Shown piece by piece: positions 1 through 5,796 of a stretch of DNA of 6,077 bases. Both the position numbers and the translations under genes were made by a program. The stretch's first letter is position 1. Every line of letters begins with the position of its first letter. This DNA is from Brevundimonas sp. (GTDB lineage: Bacteria; Pseudomonadota; Alphaproteobacteria; Caulobacterales; Caulobacteraceae). The notes below the pieces were generated by a model. That model saw only the letters and a list, made by a program, of their open reading frames with translations, searched no databases and was not told the DNA's origin. The stretch is taken from the NCBI RefSeq assembly GCF_031082345.1, contig NZ_JAVHLH010000061.1, positions 6,088 to 12,164 on the forward strand, given 5' to 3'.

Positions 1-380
1 AGATCGTGCTGCCCAGCGTGATCGCGCTGAAGAATTACGTCGACCAGGATCGGCAGCCCGCCTTCACCCGCTTCAACGTCTTCCTGCGCGACGGCTTCGC
101 CTGCCAGTACTGCAACGCGACGACCGAGTTGACCTTCGATCATGTCATCCCGCGCAGCCGTGGCGGTCGCACGACGTGGGAGAACATCGTCGCCGCCTGC
201 GGCCCCTGCAATCTGAAAAAGGGCGGCCGCACGCCCCAGCAGGCCGGCATGCCCATGCGACGCGCCCCGCACCGGCCCAGCGCGTGGCAGCTCCAGGAGT
301 TCGGCCGCCGTTTTCCGCCGCACTATCTGCACCAGAGCTGGCTCGACTACCTCTATTGGGACATCGAACTGGAGCCCTGA
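1..380 (+). CDS. HNH endonuclease, 5'-truncated by window edge
   Basis: This is the C-terminal part of an HNH-family nuclease. The open frame runs back to the window edge (first full codon at 3), so the N-terminus is missing; the GTG at 6 is unlikely to be the true start. The zinc-finger-like HNH core is clear: CQYC at about 102-113, the metal-binding motif FDHVIPRSRGG from about 135, WEN near 177-185 and a second pair CGPC-N near 198-212. This C-x2-C / DH / N / C-x2-C order is typical of stand-alone HNH proteins common in Caulobacterales and other alphaproteobacteria. From memory these are about 180 residues long, with a conserved N-terminal region before the PAFTRFNVFLRD segment. The family is predicted to cleave nucleic acid; the cellular role of this subgroup is not established and no partner gene is visible. 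The stop is TGA at 378-380. Family call is firm; biological role is unknown. Confidence 0.9.
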   Translation, partial: IVLPSVIALKNYVDQDRQPAFTRFNVFLRDGFACQYCNATTELTFDHVIPRSRGGRTTWENIVAACGPCNLKKGGRTPQQAGMPMRRAPHRPSAWQLQEFGRRFPPHYLHQSWLDYLYWDIELEP

Positions 381-593
381 CCGGGGCGGTCGACGCCGCC
401 ACGCCCGGGCGCATGGCGGCCGTATGCACCACTCAGGGACGTATCGCGATCATCCCGCTGTGCTCGTCGCGAAGGGCCCGCCAGGGGAGGCCGAAGGCCG
501 GTCCCGCCAAATTTGCTTTGCCTCTCAGCAACTGTTCAGCCTAGCGTGGCCGGGTCGAGGCCGAGACTCACCGGATGCTGTTCATCCGAGGCG

Positions 594-619
594 GGAACCG
601 AACCGTTTCTCACCGAGTT
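594..619 (+). promoter_or_regulatory. Candidate EcfG-type (general stress sigma) promoter
   Basis: GGAAC at 594-598 is followed after 17 bases by AGTT at 616-619. The established alphaproteobacterial EcfG/SigT pattern is GGAAC, 16-17 bases, then CGTT, so only the first base of the -10 box differs. Transcription would start near 626, about 24 bases before the ATG at 650, leaving room for the ribosome binding site. One mismatch in a four-base box means chance remains possible. Confidence 0.4.
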
Positions 620-636
620 AAGGCCCTGAGGTAATC

Positions 637-643
637 GGGAGAG
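637..643 (+). promoter_or_regulatory. Ribosome binding site for the small exported protein
   Basis: GGGAGAG lies six bases before the ATG at 650. It fixes the start of an otherwise unrecognised short gene and is a main reason to regard it as real. Confidence 0.7.
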
Positions 644-649
644 ATACCA

Positions 650-880
650 ATGAAAAAGACGATTGCGGCTGTCACGGCCGGACTACTGTTGATCGCCGGT
701 CAGGCGGCTGCGACCGCGACCGCCGGCGAAGCGACGGCCCGCGTGGGTGACCGCGTCGGAGCCCAGGCGGAAAGCTCCAGCGAGTTCGCCGGCATTCCCC
801 TCATCGGACTGCTCGCCATCGCCGGCGTGGTCGCGGCCGCGATCGTGGTCGTGTCGGACGACAGTTCCGAAAGCGATTGA
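650..880 (+). CDS. Small exported or membrane protein of unknown function (76 aa)
   Basis: I do not recognise a named family. The protein begins MKKTIAAVTAGLLLIAGQAAA, a textbook Sec signal peptide with a basic n-region, hydrophobic core and likely cleavage after an A-x-A near residues 23-25. A polar stretch rich in Ala, Gly and Glu follows (about 26-45), then a second hydrophobic segment at about 47-69, and an acidic C-terminus (SDDSSESD). If the first segment is cleaved, the mature protein is a single-pass membrane peptide of about 50 residues. Small proteins of this design, with a terminal hydrophobic helix and an Asp/Ser tail, are common in Caulobacterales and Sphingomonadales. It has a strong ribosome binding site and a possible stress-sigma promoter, and seems to be a single-gene unit. 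The start at 650 is well supported; function is unknown. Confidence 0.75.
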   Translation: MKKTIAAVTAGLLLIAGQAAATATAGEATARVGDRVGAQAESSSEFAGIPLIGLLAIAGVVAAAIVVVSDDSSESD

Positions 881-908
881 GGCCCTCTTCGCCTGAAGAG
901 TTGACGAA

Positions 909-940
909 TTCATGGGGCCGGCCCAGTCCGGCCCCATGAA
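909..940 (+). promoter_or_regulatory. Perfect 13-bp hairpin covering a start codon
   Basis: The arm TTCATGGGGCCGG (909-921) is exactly complementary to CCGGCCCCATGAA (928-940), with the six-base loop CCCAGT. The right arm contains the ATG (936-938) chosen as start of the transglutaminase-like gene; the left arm contains another ATG (912-914) in the same frame. No T-run follows, so it is not a standard intrinsic terminator, although it could still end transcripts from the gene ending at 880. If formed in the mRNA it would block initiation. Confidence 0.6.
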
Positions 941-1712
941 GATTCGTGTCCGCGCCGACCTCGTCTACCGCTTCGATCCGCCCACCGACGCCATCTACAA
1001 GATCCATGTGGCGCACTGGCCGGGCCAGGCCATCCTCGAGGAGCGGTTGACCGCCGCGCCTGCCGCCGACTTCATCGAAAGCCAGGACGAGGAATTCGGG
1101 GCCCGCACCCTGCGCGCCCACCTGTCGGGCGAAGTGACGCTGACCTATGAGGCCGTGGTCGACAACGGCACCCTCAAGGGATTGCCGCCCGTCACCGTCC
1201 AACACGACTGGAACGACCTCCCGGCCGAGGTCCTGCCCTACCTCAACGCCAGCCGCTATTGCCCGTCGGACCAGTTCGGCCGGTTCGCCGAGCGCACCTT
1301 CGGCGGCACCGTCGGCGGCGACCGCGTGCTGAAGATCCTCGACTGGATCAGGGCCGAGATCGACTACGAAGCCGGCGTGTCGGACAGCGAAACCACGGCC
1401 GCGCGCACCTTTATCGACCGCGCCGGCGTGTGCCGCGACTTCACCCATATGGGCATCACCCTGTGCCGGGCCTCGGGCATTCCGGCCCGCGCCGTCAGCG
1501 CCTACGCCCACCAGTTGAATCCGCCGGATTTCCACGCCGTGTTCGAGGTCTGGCTGTCGAACGGCTGGTGGCTGGTTGACCCGACCGGCCTGGCGCCGGT
1601 CGAGGGCCTGGTCCGGATCGCCTGCGGTCGCGACGCCGCCGACATCGCCTTCCTGACGACCCAGGGCCGCTGCGAGCTGGTCCGGCAGTCGGTGACGGCG
1701 GAGGCGATCTAG
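936..1712 (+). CDS. Transglutaminase-like cysteine protease family protein
   Basis: This is a bacterial transglutaminase-like protein (papain-like fold) of 258 residues. The N-terminal half (about 1-125) is a beta-rich domain typical of the family. The catalytic core follows, with the triad Cys166 in AGVCRDF, His200 in DFHAVFEVW and Asp215 in WWLVDPTG, all in the expected context and spacing. Members are thought to act as proteases or amidases rather than as true cross-linking enzymes; the substrate is unknown. No signal peptide is visible, so it is probably cytoplasmic. I chose the ATG at 936 because homologues begin close to the KIRVRADLVYRF stretch; an in-frame ATG at 912 would add eight residues that are only the other arm of a hairpin. 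Neither ATG has a good Shine-Dalgarno, so leaderless translation from a start near 936 is possible. It converges on the M1 peptidase gene and overlaps it by three bases at the stop. Confidence 0.88.
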   Translation: MKIRVRADLVYRFDPPTDAIYKIHVAHWPGQAILEERLTAAPAADFIESQDEEFGARTLRAHLSGEVTLTYEAVVDNGTLKGLPPVTVQHDWNDLPAEVLPYLNASRYCPSDQFGRFAERTFGGTVGGDRVLKILDWIRAEIDYEAGVSDSETTAARTFIDRAGVCRDFTHMGITLCRASGIPARAVSAYAHQLNPPDFHAVFEVWLSNGWWLVDPTGLAPVEGLVRIACGRDAADIAFLTTQGRCELVRQSVTAEAI

Positions 1713-3465
1713 TCGCCTGAGCCGCCGGCGGCCTTCCACGCCTCGATAAACTCCAGCCGGCGCAGCACCTTGTTGTCGGGATCGATCAGCAGATGGGCGC
1801 CCTCCGGGACCGCGACCCGGCCGCTTCCGCCGGTCATCGCCACGGTCTGGCGCCGTCCGTCGATCTCGACCTCGACCGGCATCGGGAAGGCGGCGCCGTT
1901 GCCGGTCACCCATTCCAGCGCCAGTTCGCCGTTCGCCCGCGTCTGGCGCAGGTCGGGCAGGGCGGCCTGGTACAGATAGCCGTCGAAGAACCAGGTCAGG
2001 TCACGGCCGGTCTCCTCGTTAACGATGGCGAGGAACTCTTCGGTCGTGCCGTAGCGCGGCCGGAACTCGCCCGGCCGCGGCGTCGCCGTGCCGTAGACCA
2101 GCCGCGTCACCGAGCGGAAGAAGGCCTCGTCGCCGATCAGCAGGCGCAGGCTGTGCGCGATCAGCGAGCCCTTGTTGTAGATGTCGAGCCCGGGCCCCTT
2201 GTCGCCCTGGTAGACCTCGTCCTCGGATTTCTCCTCGCCGGAGACCACGGGGAATTTGTTGATCAGGCCGCGTCGCTGGTCGAGCAGCGAAGCCGCCATG
2301 AACCGGTCGCCGTTCAGCCAGCGGTCGTAGAGCGGCTGCATATAGCTGCCCAGGCCCTCGTGCAGCCACATGTCGTCGGCGTTGCGGTTGGTCACCTGGT
2401 TGCCGAACCACTCGTGGGCCAGTTCGTGGTGCAGCAGCCAGTCGAAGCCGCGGCCGTCCAGCTTGAACTCGTTGCCGTAGGCGTTGATCGTCTGGTGCTC
2501 CATGCCGAGGTGCGGCGTCTCGACCACGCCCATCTTCTCGTCGCCGAAGGGGTAGGGGCCGACCGTCGCCTCGTAGAAGTCGAGCATCGGCGTGATCTCG
2601 TCGAACAGGGCCCGCGCCCTGGCCGGATCGTCCGACTTCAGATGCCAGAACTGGATCGGATAGCGGTTGCCGAACCGGCTCTCATAGGTGTCGGCGATCT
2701 CGACATAGGGTCCGATGTTCAATGCGATGGCATAGGTGTTCGGATTGGCCGCCGACCAGTTCCACGTCGTCCAGCCGTCGCCGTGATCCACCGTGCCGAG
2801 GAATCGGCCGTTCGACGGCGCCGACAGGTTGGACGGCACGGTGATGTGCAGATCGACGCGGCCCGGCTCGGCCAGCGGGTGGTCGATGCACGGCCAGAAG
2901 ATGTCGCAGCCCTCGGGCTGGACCGCGGTGGCGATCCACGGCTCGCCGGACGGCGCCGTGGCCCAGACGAAGCCGCCGTCCCAGGGAGCGTGCGGCGCGA
3001 CGCGAGGCTGGCCGGCGTAGGCGATGCGCAGCTGCGCCGTCTCGCCGGCGGCCAGGGTCTCCGCCAGCTCCACCGCCATCCGGCCCTCCGGGTTGGACCA
3101 GCGCCCGGCGGGCACGGCCACGCCGTCGACGGCGACCTCCGACACGGTCAGCAGGGTGTCCAGTTCAACCACCAGCCGGTCGACCGGGGCGAGGGCGGTG
3201 AAGTCCAGAGGGCGACGGCGTCGATGGCCTTCTCGTCCGGGATCACCCGGATCGACAGGTCGGCCTTGTCGAACCGCATCGCCAGCTGCTCGGGCGCCCG
3301 CGGCTGGTCGGTGCCGAGGGTGAAGGCGGTGGATTCGCGGGCGGCGGCCTGGACCGGCTCCGCCTGGGCCGCGGCGGGCTCCACGGACGCCGCGGTGGTC
3401 GCGCAGGCGGCGAGGGCGATCAGGGATGCGCCCATCAGGGCGGCGCGACAGGCGATCAAGGACAC
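1709..3465 (-). pseudogene. M1-family zinc aminopeptidase lipoprotein, frame broken
   Basis: The sequence encodes an M1 (gluzincin) metallopeptidase in two frames. The 5' part starts at GTG 3463-3465, six bases after GGGAG, and encodes a lipoprotein signal with lipobox LAAC (Cys21), then a segment ending ADLSIRVIPDEKAIDAVA. Near 3206-3212 the frame shifts by one base: restoring one base gives LDFTALAPVDRLVVELDTL, which joins smoothly to the downstream frame. That frame, open from about 3172 to the stop at 1709-1711, holds the beta-sandwich domain, GMEH (exopeptidase motif), HELAH with the third zinc ligand Glu 18 residues later (HEG), and the conserved Tyr in IYNKGS. There is no large C-terminal helical domain, as in short bacterial M1 enzymes. 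An intact product would trim N-terminal residues from peptides in the periplasm, tethered by lipid. All catalytic residues lie after the break, so a recent mutation or a sequence error is more likely than long decay. Confidence 0.85.
3206..3212 (-). other. Frameshift site in the M1 peptidase gene
   Basis: On the coding strand the sequence reads GCCGTCGCCCTCTGGACTTC. The upstream frame continues into a Trp/Pro-rich nonsense tail ending near 3148, while the family-like frame resumes at CTG GAC TTC. One missing base, for example before CTCTGG, explains it. No slippery heptamer is present that would suggest programmed frameshifting. Confidence 0.8.
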
Positions 3466-3493
3466 GGAGGACTCCCGACGGTGGACCGCCGCC

Positions 3494-3521
3494 AGACTAG
3501 AGCCCGTCGCCGGTCGTGCAA
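3494..3521 (-). promoter_or_regulatory. Candidate promoter of the M1 peptidase gene
   Basis: On the minus strand TTGCAC (3521-3516) is separated by 16 bases from TAGTCT (3499-3494). The start would lie near 3487, about 22 bases before the GTG at 3465. It sits just downstream of the rpmB terminator, which fits an independent unit. The -10 box is only moderately good. Confidence 0.4.
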
Positions 3522-3559
3522 CCGGAAGCTTGAGCGCCCCGCATGTGTCCGCGGCGCGC

Positions 3560-3593
3560 AAAGAAAAAGGGCCGGCGTTTCCACCGGCCCCTT
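3560..3593 (-). terminator. Intrinsic terminator of rpmB
   Basis: On the minus strand GGGCCGGTG and CGCCGGCCC (arms at 3590-3582 and 3577-3569) form a stem, with one T-G wobble, closed by a GAAA tetraloop of the stable GNRA type. A TTTTTCTTT tract follows at 3568-3560. It lies 23 bases past the rpmB stop and separates rpmB from the peptidase gene on the same strand. Confidence 0.9.
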
Positions 3594-3615
3594 CAAATCT
3601 TGATGTCGTCGCCGA

Positions 3616-3912
3616 TCAGGTGGCGGCCTGCTCGGCCAGCTTGGCCTTGACCTGGCGCTTGATGCGCTGGGCCGCGACCGACAGCTGCTCGTCCTTGGCC
3701 TTGACGATGAACGGGTCCAGGCCGCCCTTGTAGTCGAGGGTGCGCAGGGCGGCGTTCGAGATACGCAGCGAGAAGGACTGACCGAGGGCCTCCGAGGCCA
3801 CCTTGACCGTCTTCAGCGACGGCAGGAACCGGCGCTTGGTCTTGATGTTCGAGTGGCTCACGCTGTGGCCGACCATGGGGCCGATCCCGGTGAGTTCGCA
3901 GCGACGCGACAT
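3616..3912 (-). CDS. rpmB: 50S ribosomal protein L28
   Basis: L28 is a component of the large ribosomal subunit, binding 23S rRNA. The 98-residue product begins MSRRCELTG and carries the family signature: CELTGIGP at the N-terminus, then GHSVSHSNIKTKRRF (about 15-29), LPSLKTVKV, and the later block LRISNAALRTLDYKGGLDPF. The C-terminus is Lys/Arg rich (QRIKRQVKAKL). There is only one cysteine (Cys5), so this is the zinc-independent form of L28 without the paired CxxC knuckles. The length is normal for alphaproteobacteria. The start is fixed by GAAGGA seven bases upstream of the ATG at 3910-3912. It appears to be monocistronic: a strong promoter and a hairpin leader lie upstream and an intrinsic terminator directly downstream, with no rpmG partner in the window. 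Confidence 0.98.
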   Translation of the reverse strand: MSRRCELTGIGPMVGHSVSHSNIKTKRRFLPSLKTVKVASEALGQSFSLRISNAALRTLDYKGGLDPFIVKAKDEQLSVAAQRIKRQVKAKLAEQAAT

Positions 3913-3965
3913 CTGACTATCCTTCGGAGCGGTCCGCGAGACGAGGCGGACGCATGAAACAGGTG

Positions 3966-3988
3966 CGCGCGGGAGGTCATCCCGCGCG
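3966..3988 (-). promoter_or_regulatory. Hairpin in the rpmB leader
   Basis: A perfect 9-bp stem, CGCGCGGGA with TCCCGCGCG (3988-3980 and 3974-3966 in minus-strand order), has a five-base loop TGACC. With the predicted start near 3991 it would form at the very 5' end of the rpmB mRNA, about 53 bases before the ATG. It could stabilise the RNA or take part in translational control; no T-run follows. Confidence 0.6.
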
Positions 3989-3998
3989 AGAGGGGGGC

Positions 3999-4027
3999 GT
4001 ATAGAGGAGGAATCCTCGTCCCGTCAA
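3999..4027 (-). promoter_or_regulatory. Promoter of rpmB
   Basis: On the minus strand TTGACG (4027-4022) and CTATAC (4004-3999) are 17 bases apart. Both agree with housekeeping sigma boxes of Caulobacter (TTGAC and a GCTANAWC-like -10). The predicted leader is about 78 bases. The spacer contains the small palindrome GAGGA-T-TCCTC. Best promoter match in the window. Confidence 0.65.
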
Positions 4028-4047
4028 GACTTGGAGCACATAGCGGA

Positions 4048-4066
4048 GCCGTTCAGCCGCCGTTCA
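4048..4066 (+). promoter_or_regulatory. Phased direct repeat, possible response-regulator site
   Basis: GCCGTTCA occurs twice, at 4048-4055 and 4059-4066, an 11-base period that puts both copies on the same face of the helix. It lies in the divergent gap between rpmB and the DUF3617 gene, about 57 bases before the ATG at 4123 and just ahead of a TATATC -10-like box (4077-4082). OmpR-family regulators bind such direct repeats, but I cannot name the regulator. Confidence 0.45.
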
Positions 4067-4122
4067 ATTGCCGCCATATATCCCCTTTAGTCATGAGACC
4101 GATGTTCAAACCGGGGACCGTC

Positions 4123-4596
4123 ATGAAGCCTTCCGCCCTCGTCCGCGCCGCCGCCACCGTTGCGCCCGTGATCGCCGGCGCCCTGTTCCTCGCCGCGCCC
4201 GTCGCCCCGCAGGCCGCCATGGCGCCGCAGTCCAGCGAGGACACTGTCCTGCCGGGCTACTGGGAATACACCACCAGCGCCGTCGGCGTGCGCGACACCG
4301 AGACCAAATGCGTTCGCCCCAGCGAGATCCACCGCTTCTTCGGCGGCCTCTCGACCCGCCGTTGGCAGTGCACCTATCCGGTCCGCCAGGTCGGCAACGG
4401 CAACGCCCGTTTCGAAGGAACCTGCGAGGATCGCAAGGGCCGGCGCGTCAATGTGCGCCTGAACGGCGCCTACCAGCCCGAGAGCTTCTCCTTCCGCGGC
4501 GGGGCCCAGCTGGCGCGCGGCACGCCCTACCTGCCGGCCAGCATCACCGCCCGCCGACTCGCGGCGCAATGCCCGGCCAACGCCGAGTATTTCTAG
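4123..4596 (+). CDS. DUF3617-like secreted protein
   Basis: The product resembles the DUF3617 family of exported proteins of unknown function. From the ATG at 4123 it has 157 residues, beginning MKPSALVRAA, with a signal peptide to about residue 33 (hydrophobic core VAPVIAGALFLAAPVA). The mature part opens with LPGYWEYTTS, the usual family entry motif, followed by KCVRPSE, WQCTYP, FEGTCED and a terminal AAQCPANAEYF. Four cysteines (63, 83, 101, 150) suggest two disulfides in the periplasm. I prefer 4123 over the in-frame ATGs at 4093 and 4102 because GGGGA precedes it at the right distance and the n-region then looks normal; 4093 has no Shine-Dalgarno. A phased repeat upstream may control it. 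It may be co-transcribed with the cytochrome gene, 65 bases downstream. Biochemical role is unknown. Confidence 0.8.
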   Translation: MKPSALVRAAATVAPVIAGALFLAAPVAPQAAMAPQSSEDTVLPGYWEYTTSAVGVRDTETKCVRPSEIHRFFGGLSTRRWQCTYPVRQVGNGNARFEGTCEDRKGRRVNVRLNGAYQPESFSFRGGAQLARGTPYLPASITARRLAAQCPANAEYF

Positions 4597-4646
4597 GGCG
4601 TTTGACCTCGGTCACGGTTGGTCGGCATGCTCCGGTATCCATTGCC

Positions 4647-4654
4647 GGAGGAGG
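4647..4654 (+). promoter_or_regulatory. Strong ribosome binding site of the cytochrome gene
   Basis: GGAGGAGG lies seven bases before the ATG at 4662 and decides this start over the much longer upstream open frame. Its first half pairs in a possible 6-bp stem, CTCCGG (4630-4635) with CCGGAG (4645-4650), which could dampen initiation. Confidence 0.8.
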
Positions 4655-4661
4655 CGACGAC

Positions 4662-5042
4662 ATGAACCGCAACCGGATGATGATCGTGACGGGAGCGCTG
4701 GCGTTCGCGCTGGCCGGATGTGCGACGGACGAAGCTCCGCCGTCCGGCTCGGTGTATGCGTCCCCGTTCGGCTCCGCAGCCCTGGGCGGAAACCTGGTTC
4801 GGCAGAGATGCGCCGGCTGCCACGCCGTGGAACTGACTGGCGACAGCCCCATGAAGGCCGCGCCGCCCTTCCGTCAGATGGGCCGCACCTATCCCGTGCG
4901 CGATCTGCAGGAGGCCCTGGCCGAGGGACTGGTCACGGCCCATCCCGCCATGCCGCCGATCGAACTGGAGGCCAGCGAGGTCGCCCACGTCATCGCCTAT
5001 CTCGAATCCGTCTCCGGCACGGGCGGCGGCGGCCCCAATTGA
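4662..5042 (+). CDS. Class I c-type cytochrome, lipoprotein
   Basis: A 126-residue mono-haem cytochrome c, an electron carrier exposed to the periplasm. Residues 1-20 form a lipoprotein signal with lipobox LAGC (Cys20), so it is probably membrane-anchored by lipid. The haem attachment motif is CAGCH (Cys50, Cys53, His54), and the likely distal ligand is Met97 in HPAMPPIEL, which is the usual AMP context. The C-terminal helix EVAHVIAYLESV is typical of class I cytochromes, and a Gly-rich tail ends the protein. The length fits a single-domain cytochrome. No oxidase or dehydrogenase gene is adjacent, so its partner is not shown here. The gene ends at a strong shared terminator. It could be read from the DUF3617 promoter, or from its own: TTGACC at 4602-4607 is present but the -10 is poor. 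Confidence 0.9.
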   Translation: MNRNRMMIVTGALAFALAGCATDEAPPSGSVYASPFGSAALGGNLVRQRCAGCHAVELTGDSPMKAAPPFRQMGRTYPVRDLQEALAEGLVTAHPAMPPIELEASEVAHVIAYLESVSGTGGGGPN

Positions 5043-5044
5043 AA

Positions 5045-5072
5045 AAAGGCCCGGGAGCGATCCCGGGCCTTT
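5045..5072. terminator. Bidirectional intrinsic terminator
   Basis: AAAGGCCCGGGA (5045-5056) and TCCCGGGCCTTT (5061-5072) pair over 12 bp around the loop GCGA. The A-run at 5042-5047 on one side serves as a T-run for minus-strand transcripts and TTTCGTTCTT on the other serves plus-strand transcripts. It lies between the convergent cytochrome and carD genes and overlaps the last base of the cytochrome stop codon's flank. Confidence 0.92.
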
Positions 5073-5096
5073 CGTTCTTCAGCGTTCGTCGCCGGA

Positions 5097-5660
5097 TCAG
5101 GCGGCTTCGGCTTCCTCGGCTTCGGCCTCGGCCGCTTCGGCGGCGGCGATGACGGCCTTCTTGGCGCTCAGCGACTTGCCGAGCAACTCGACGGCGGCGT
5201 CCTTGTCGATGCGGTTGGCGGCGGCGACTTCGCGGGCCATGCGATCCAGCGCCGATTCATAGAGCTGACGCTCCGAATAGGACTGTTCCGGCTGGCTGTC
5301 GGCGCGGTGCAGGTCGCGGACCACCTCGGCGATCGAGATCAGGTCGCCCGAGTTGATCTTGGCTTCGTATTCCTGGGCGCGACGCGACCACATGGTGCGC
5401 TTGATGCGGGCGCGGCCCTTCAGCGTGGTCAGGGCCTTGGACACGACGTCGTCGGCGGCCAGCGAACGCAGGCCGGCGGTCTTGGCCTTCTTGGTCGGGA
5501 CCCGCAGCGTCATCTTCTCGTGATCGAAGGTCACGACATAGACCTCCAGAGACATGCCCGCGACTTCCTGGGTCTCGACGGCCGCCACCTTGCCGACGCC
5601 GTGCGCCGGATAGACGACCGCGTCGCCAACCTTGAACTCCAGACCACTCTTGTTCGTCAT
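5097..5660 (-). CDS. carD: CarD/CdnL-family RNA polymerase-binding regulator
   Basis: This 187-residue protein belongs to the CarD/CdnL family (called CdnL in Caulobacter), which binds the RNA polymerase beta subunit and stabilises open promoter complexes, notably at rRNA and growth genes. The N-terminal Tudor-like interaction domain runs from FKVGDAVVYPAHGVGKV to about residue 70. The C-terminal helical part contains Trp91 in TMWSRRAQEYEAKI, at the place of the tryptophan that wedges into the minor groove, then SGDLISIAEVVRDLHR and SYSERQLYESALDRMAREVA. The last about 20 residues are an Ala/Glu tail ending EEAEAA. The start at 5658-5660 follows AAAGGA at five bases; an in-frame ATG at 5703-5705 would add 15 residues of Arg-rich sequence unlike the family. 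It lies downstream of fdxA on the same strand but 325 bases away, probably with its own promoter. Confidence 0.96.
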   Translation of the reverse strand: MTNKSGLEFKVGDAVVYPAHGVGKVAAVETQEVAGMSLEVYVVTFDHEKMTLRVPTKKAKTAGLRSLAADDVVSKALTTLKGRARIKRTMWSRRAQEYEAKINSGDLISIAEVVRDLHRADSQPEQSYSERQLYESALDRMAREVAAANRIDKDAAVELLGKSLSAKKAVIAAAEAAEAEAEEAEAA

Positions 5661-5796
5661 GTCATTCCTTTCCCGGCGCGGAGGACGGGCGAGACGAAAA
5701 CGCAAAGACGACGGGACATCGTCCGGCGGCGGAAAGGCCGTCGGCGCGATTAGCGTCAGTCGTCAAAACGGAAACGGATCACCAAACCTCTGGCCG

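Larger units (their letters stand above)
381..649. other. Intergenic gap, no convincing gene
   Basis: This stretch lies between the nuclease gene and the small exported-protein gene. Open frames crossing it have no good ribosome binding site and a composition expected of random GC-rich DNA. A short GGCC-GAA-GGCC hairpin at 489-499 and a CGGAT/ATCCG hairpin near 572-588 are too weak to call terminators. The 3' end carries the candidate promoter and ribosome binding site of the next gene. A more AT-rich patch at about 508-545 may mark another promoter, but I could not assign boxes. Confidence 0.5.

Noticed and set aside
378..415. GC-rich stem just after the HNH stop (GGCGG/CCGCC around TCGACG) as a terminator
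   Set aside because: The stem is short and no T-run follows in either direction.
145..621. Several overlapping short open frames on both strands over the HNH gene and the gap after it
   Set aside because: None has a good ribosome binding site or family-like sequence; those inside 145-380 are shadows of the HNH frame.
801..1913. A 370-codon minus-strand open frame across the transglutaminase-like gene
   Set aside because: Arg/Gly/Asp-rich translation without domain signature, opposite a gene with an intact Cys-His-Asp triad.
3200..3215. Programmed ribosomal frameshifting in the M1 peptidase gene
   Set aside because: No slippery heptamer or downstream pseudoknot is apparent, and M1 peptidases are not known to use recoding.
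1793..3733. A 646-codon open frame on the plus strand opposite the M1 peptidase gene
   Set aside because: It has no start signals, has a low-complexity Arg/Val/Ala-rich translation without a recognisable domain, and mirrors a minus-strand gene with clear catalytic motifs. Long antisense frames are expected in GC-rich coding DNA.
4068..4661. In-frame upstream extension of the cytochrome gene across the DUF3617 gene
   Set aside because: The translation of this part is Arg/Pro-rich, while the lipoprotein signal and strong ribosome binding site define the start at 4662.
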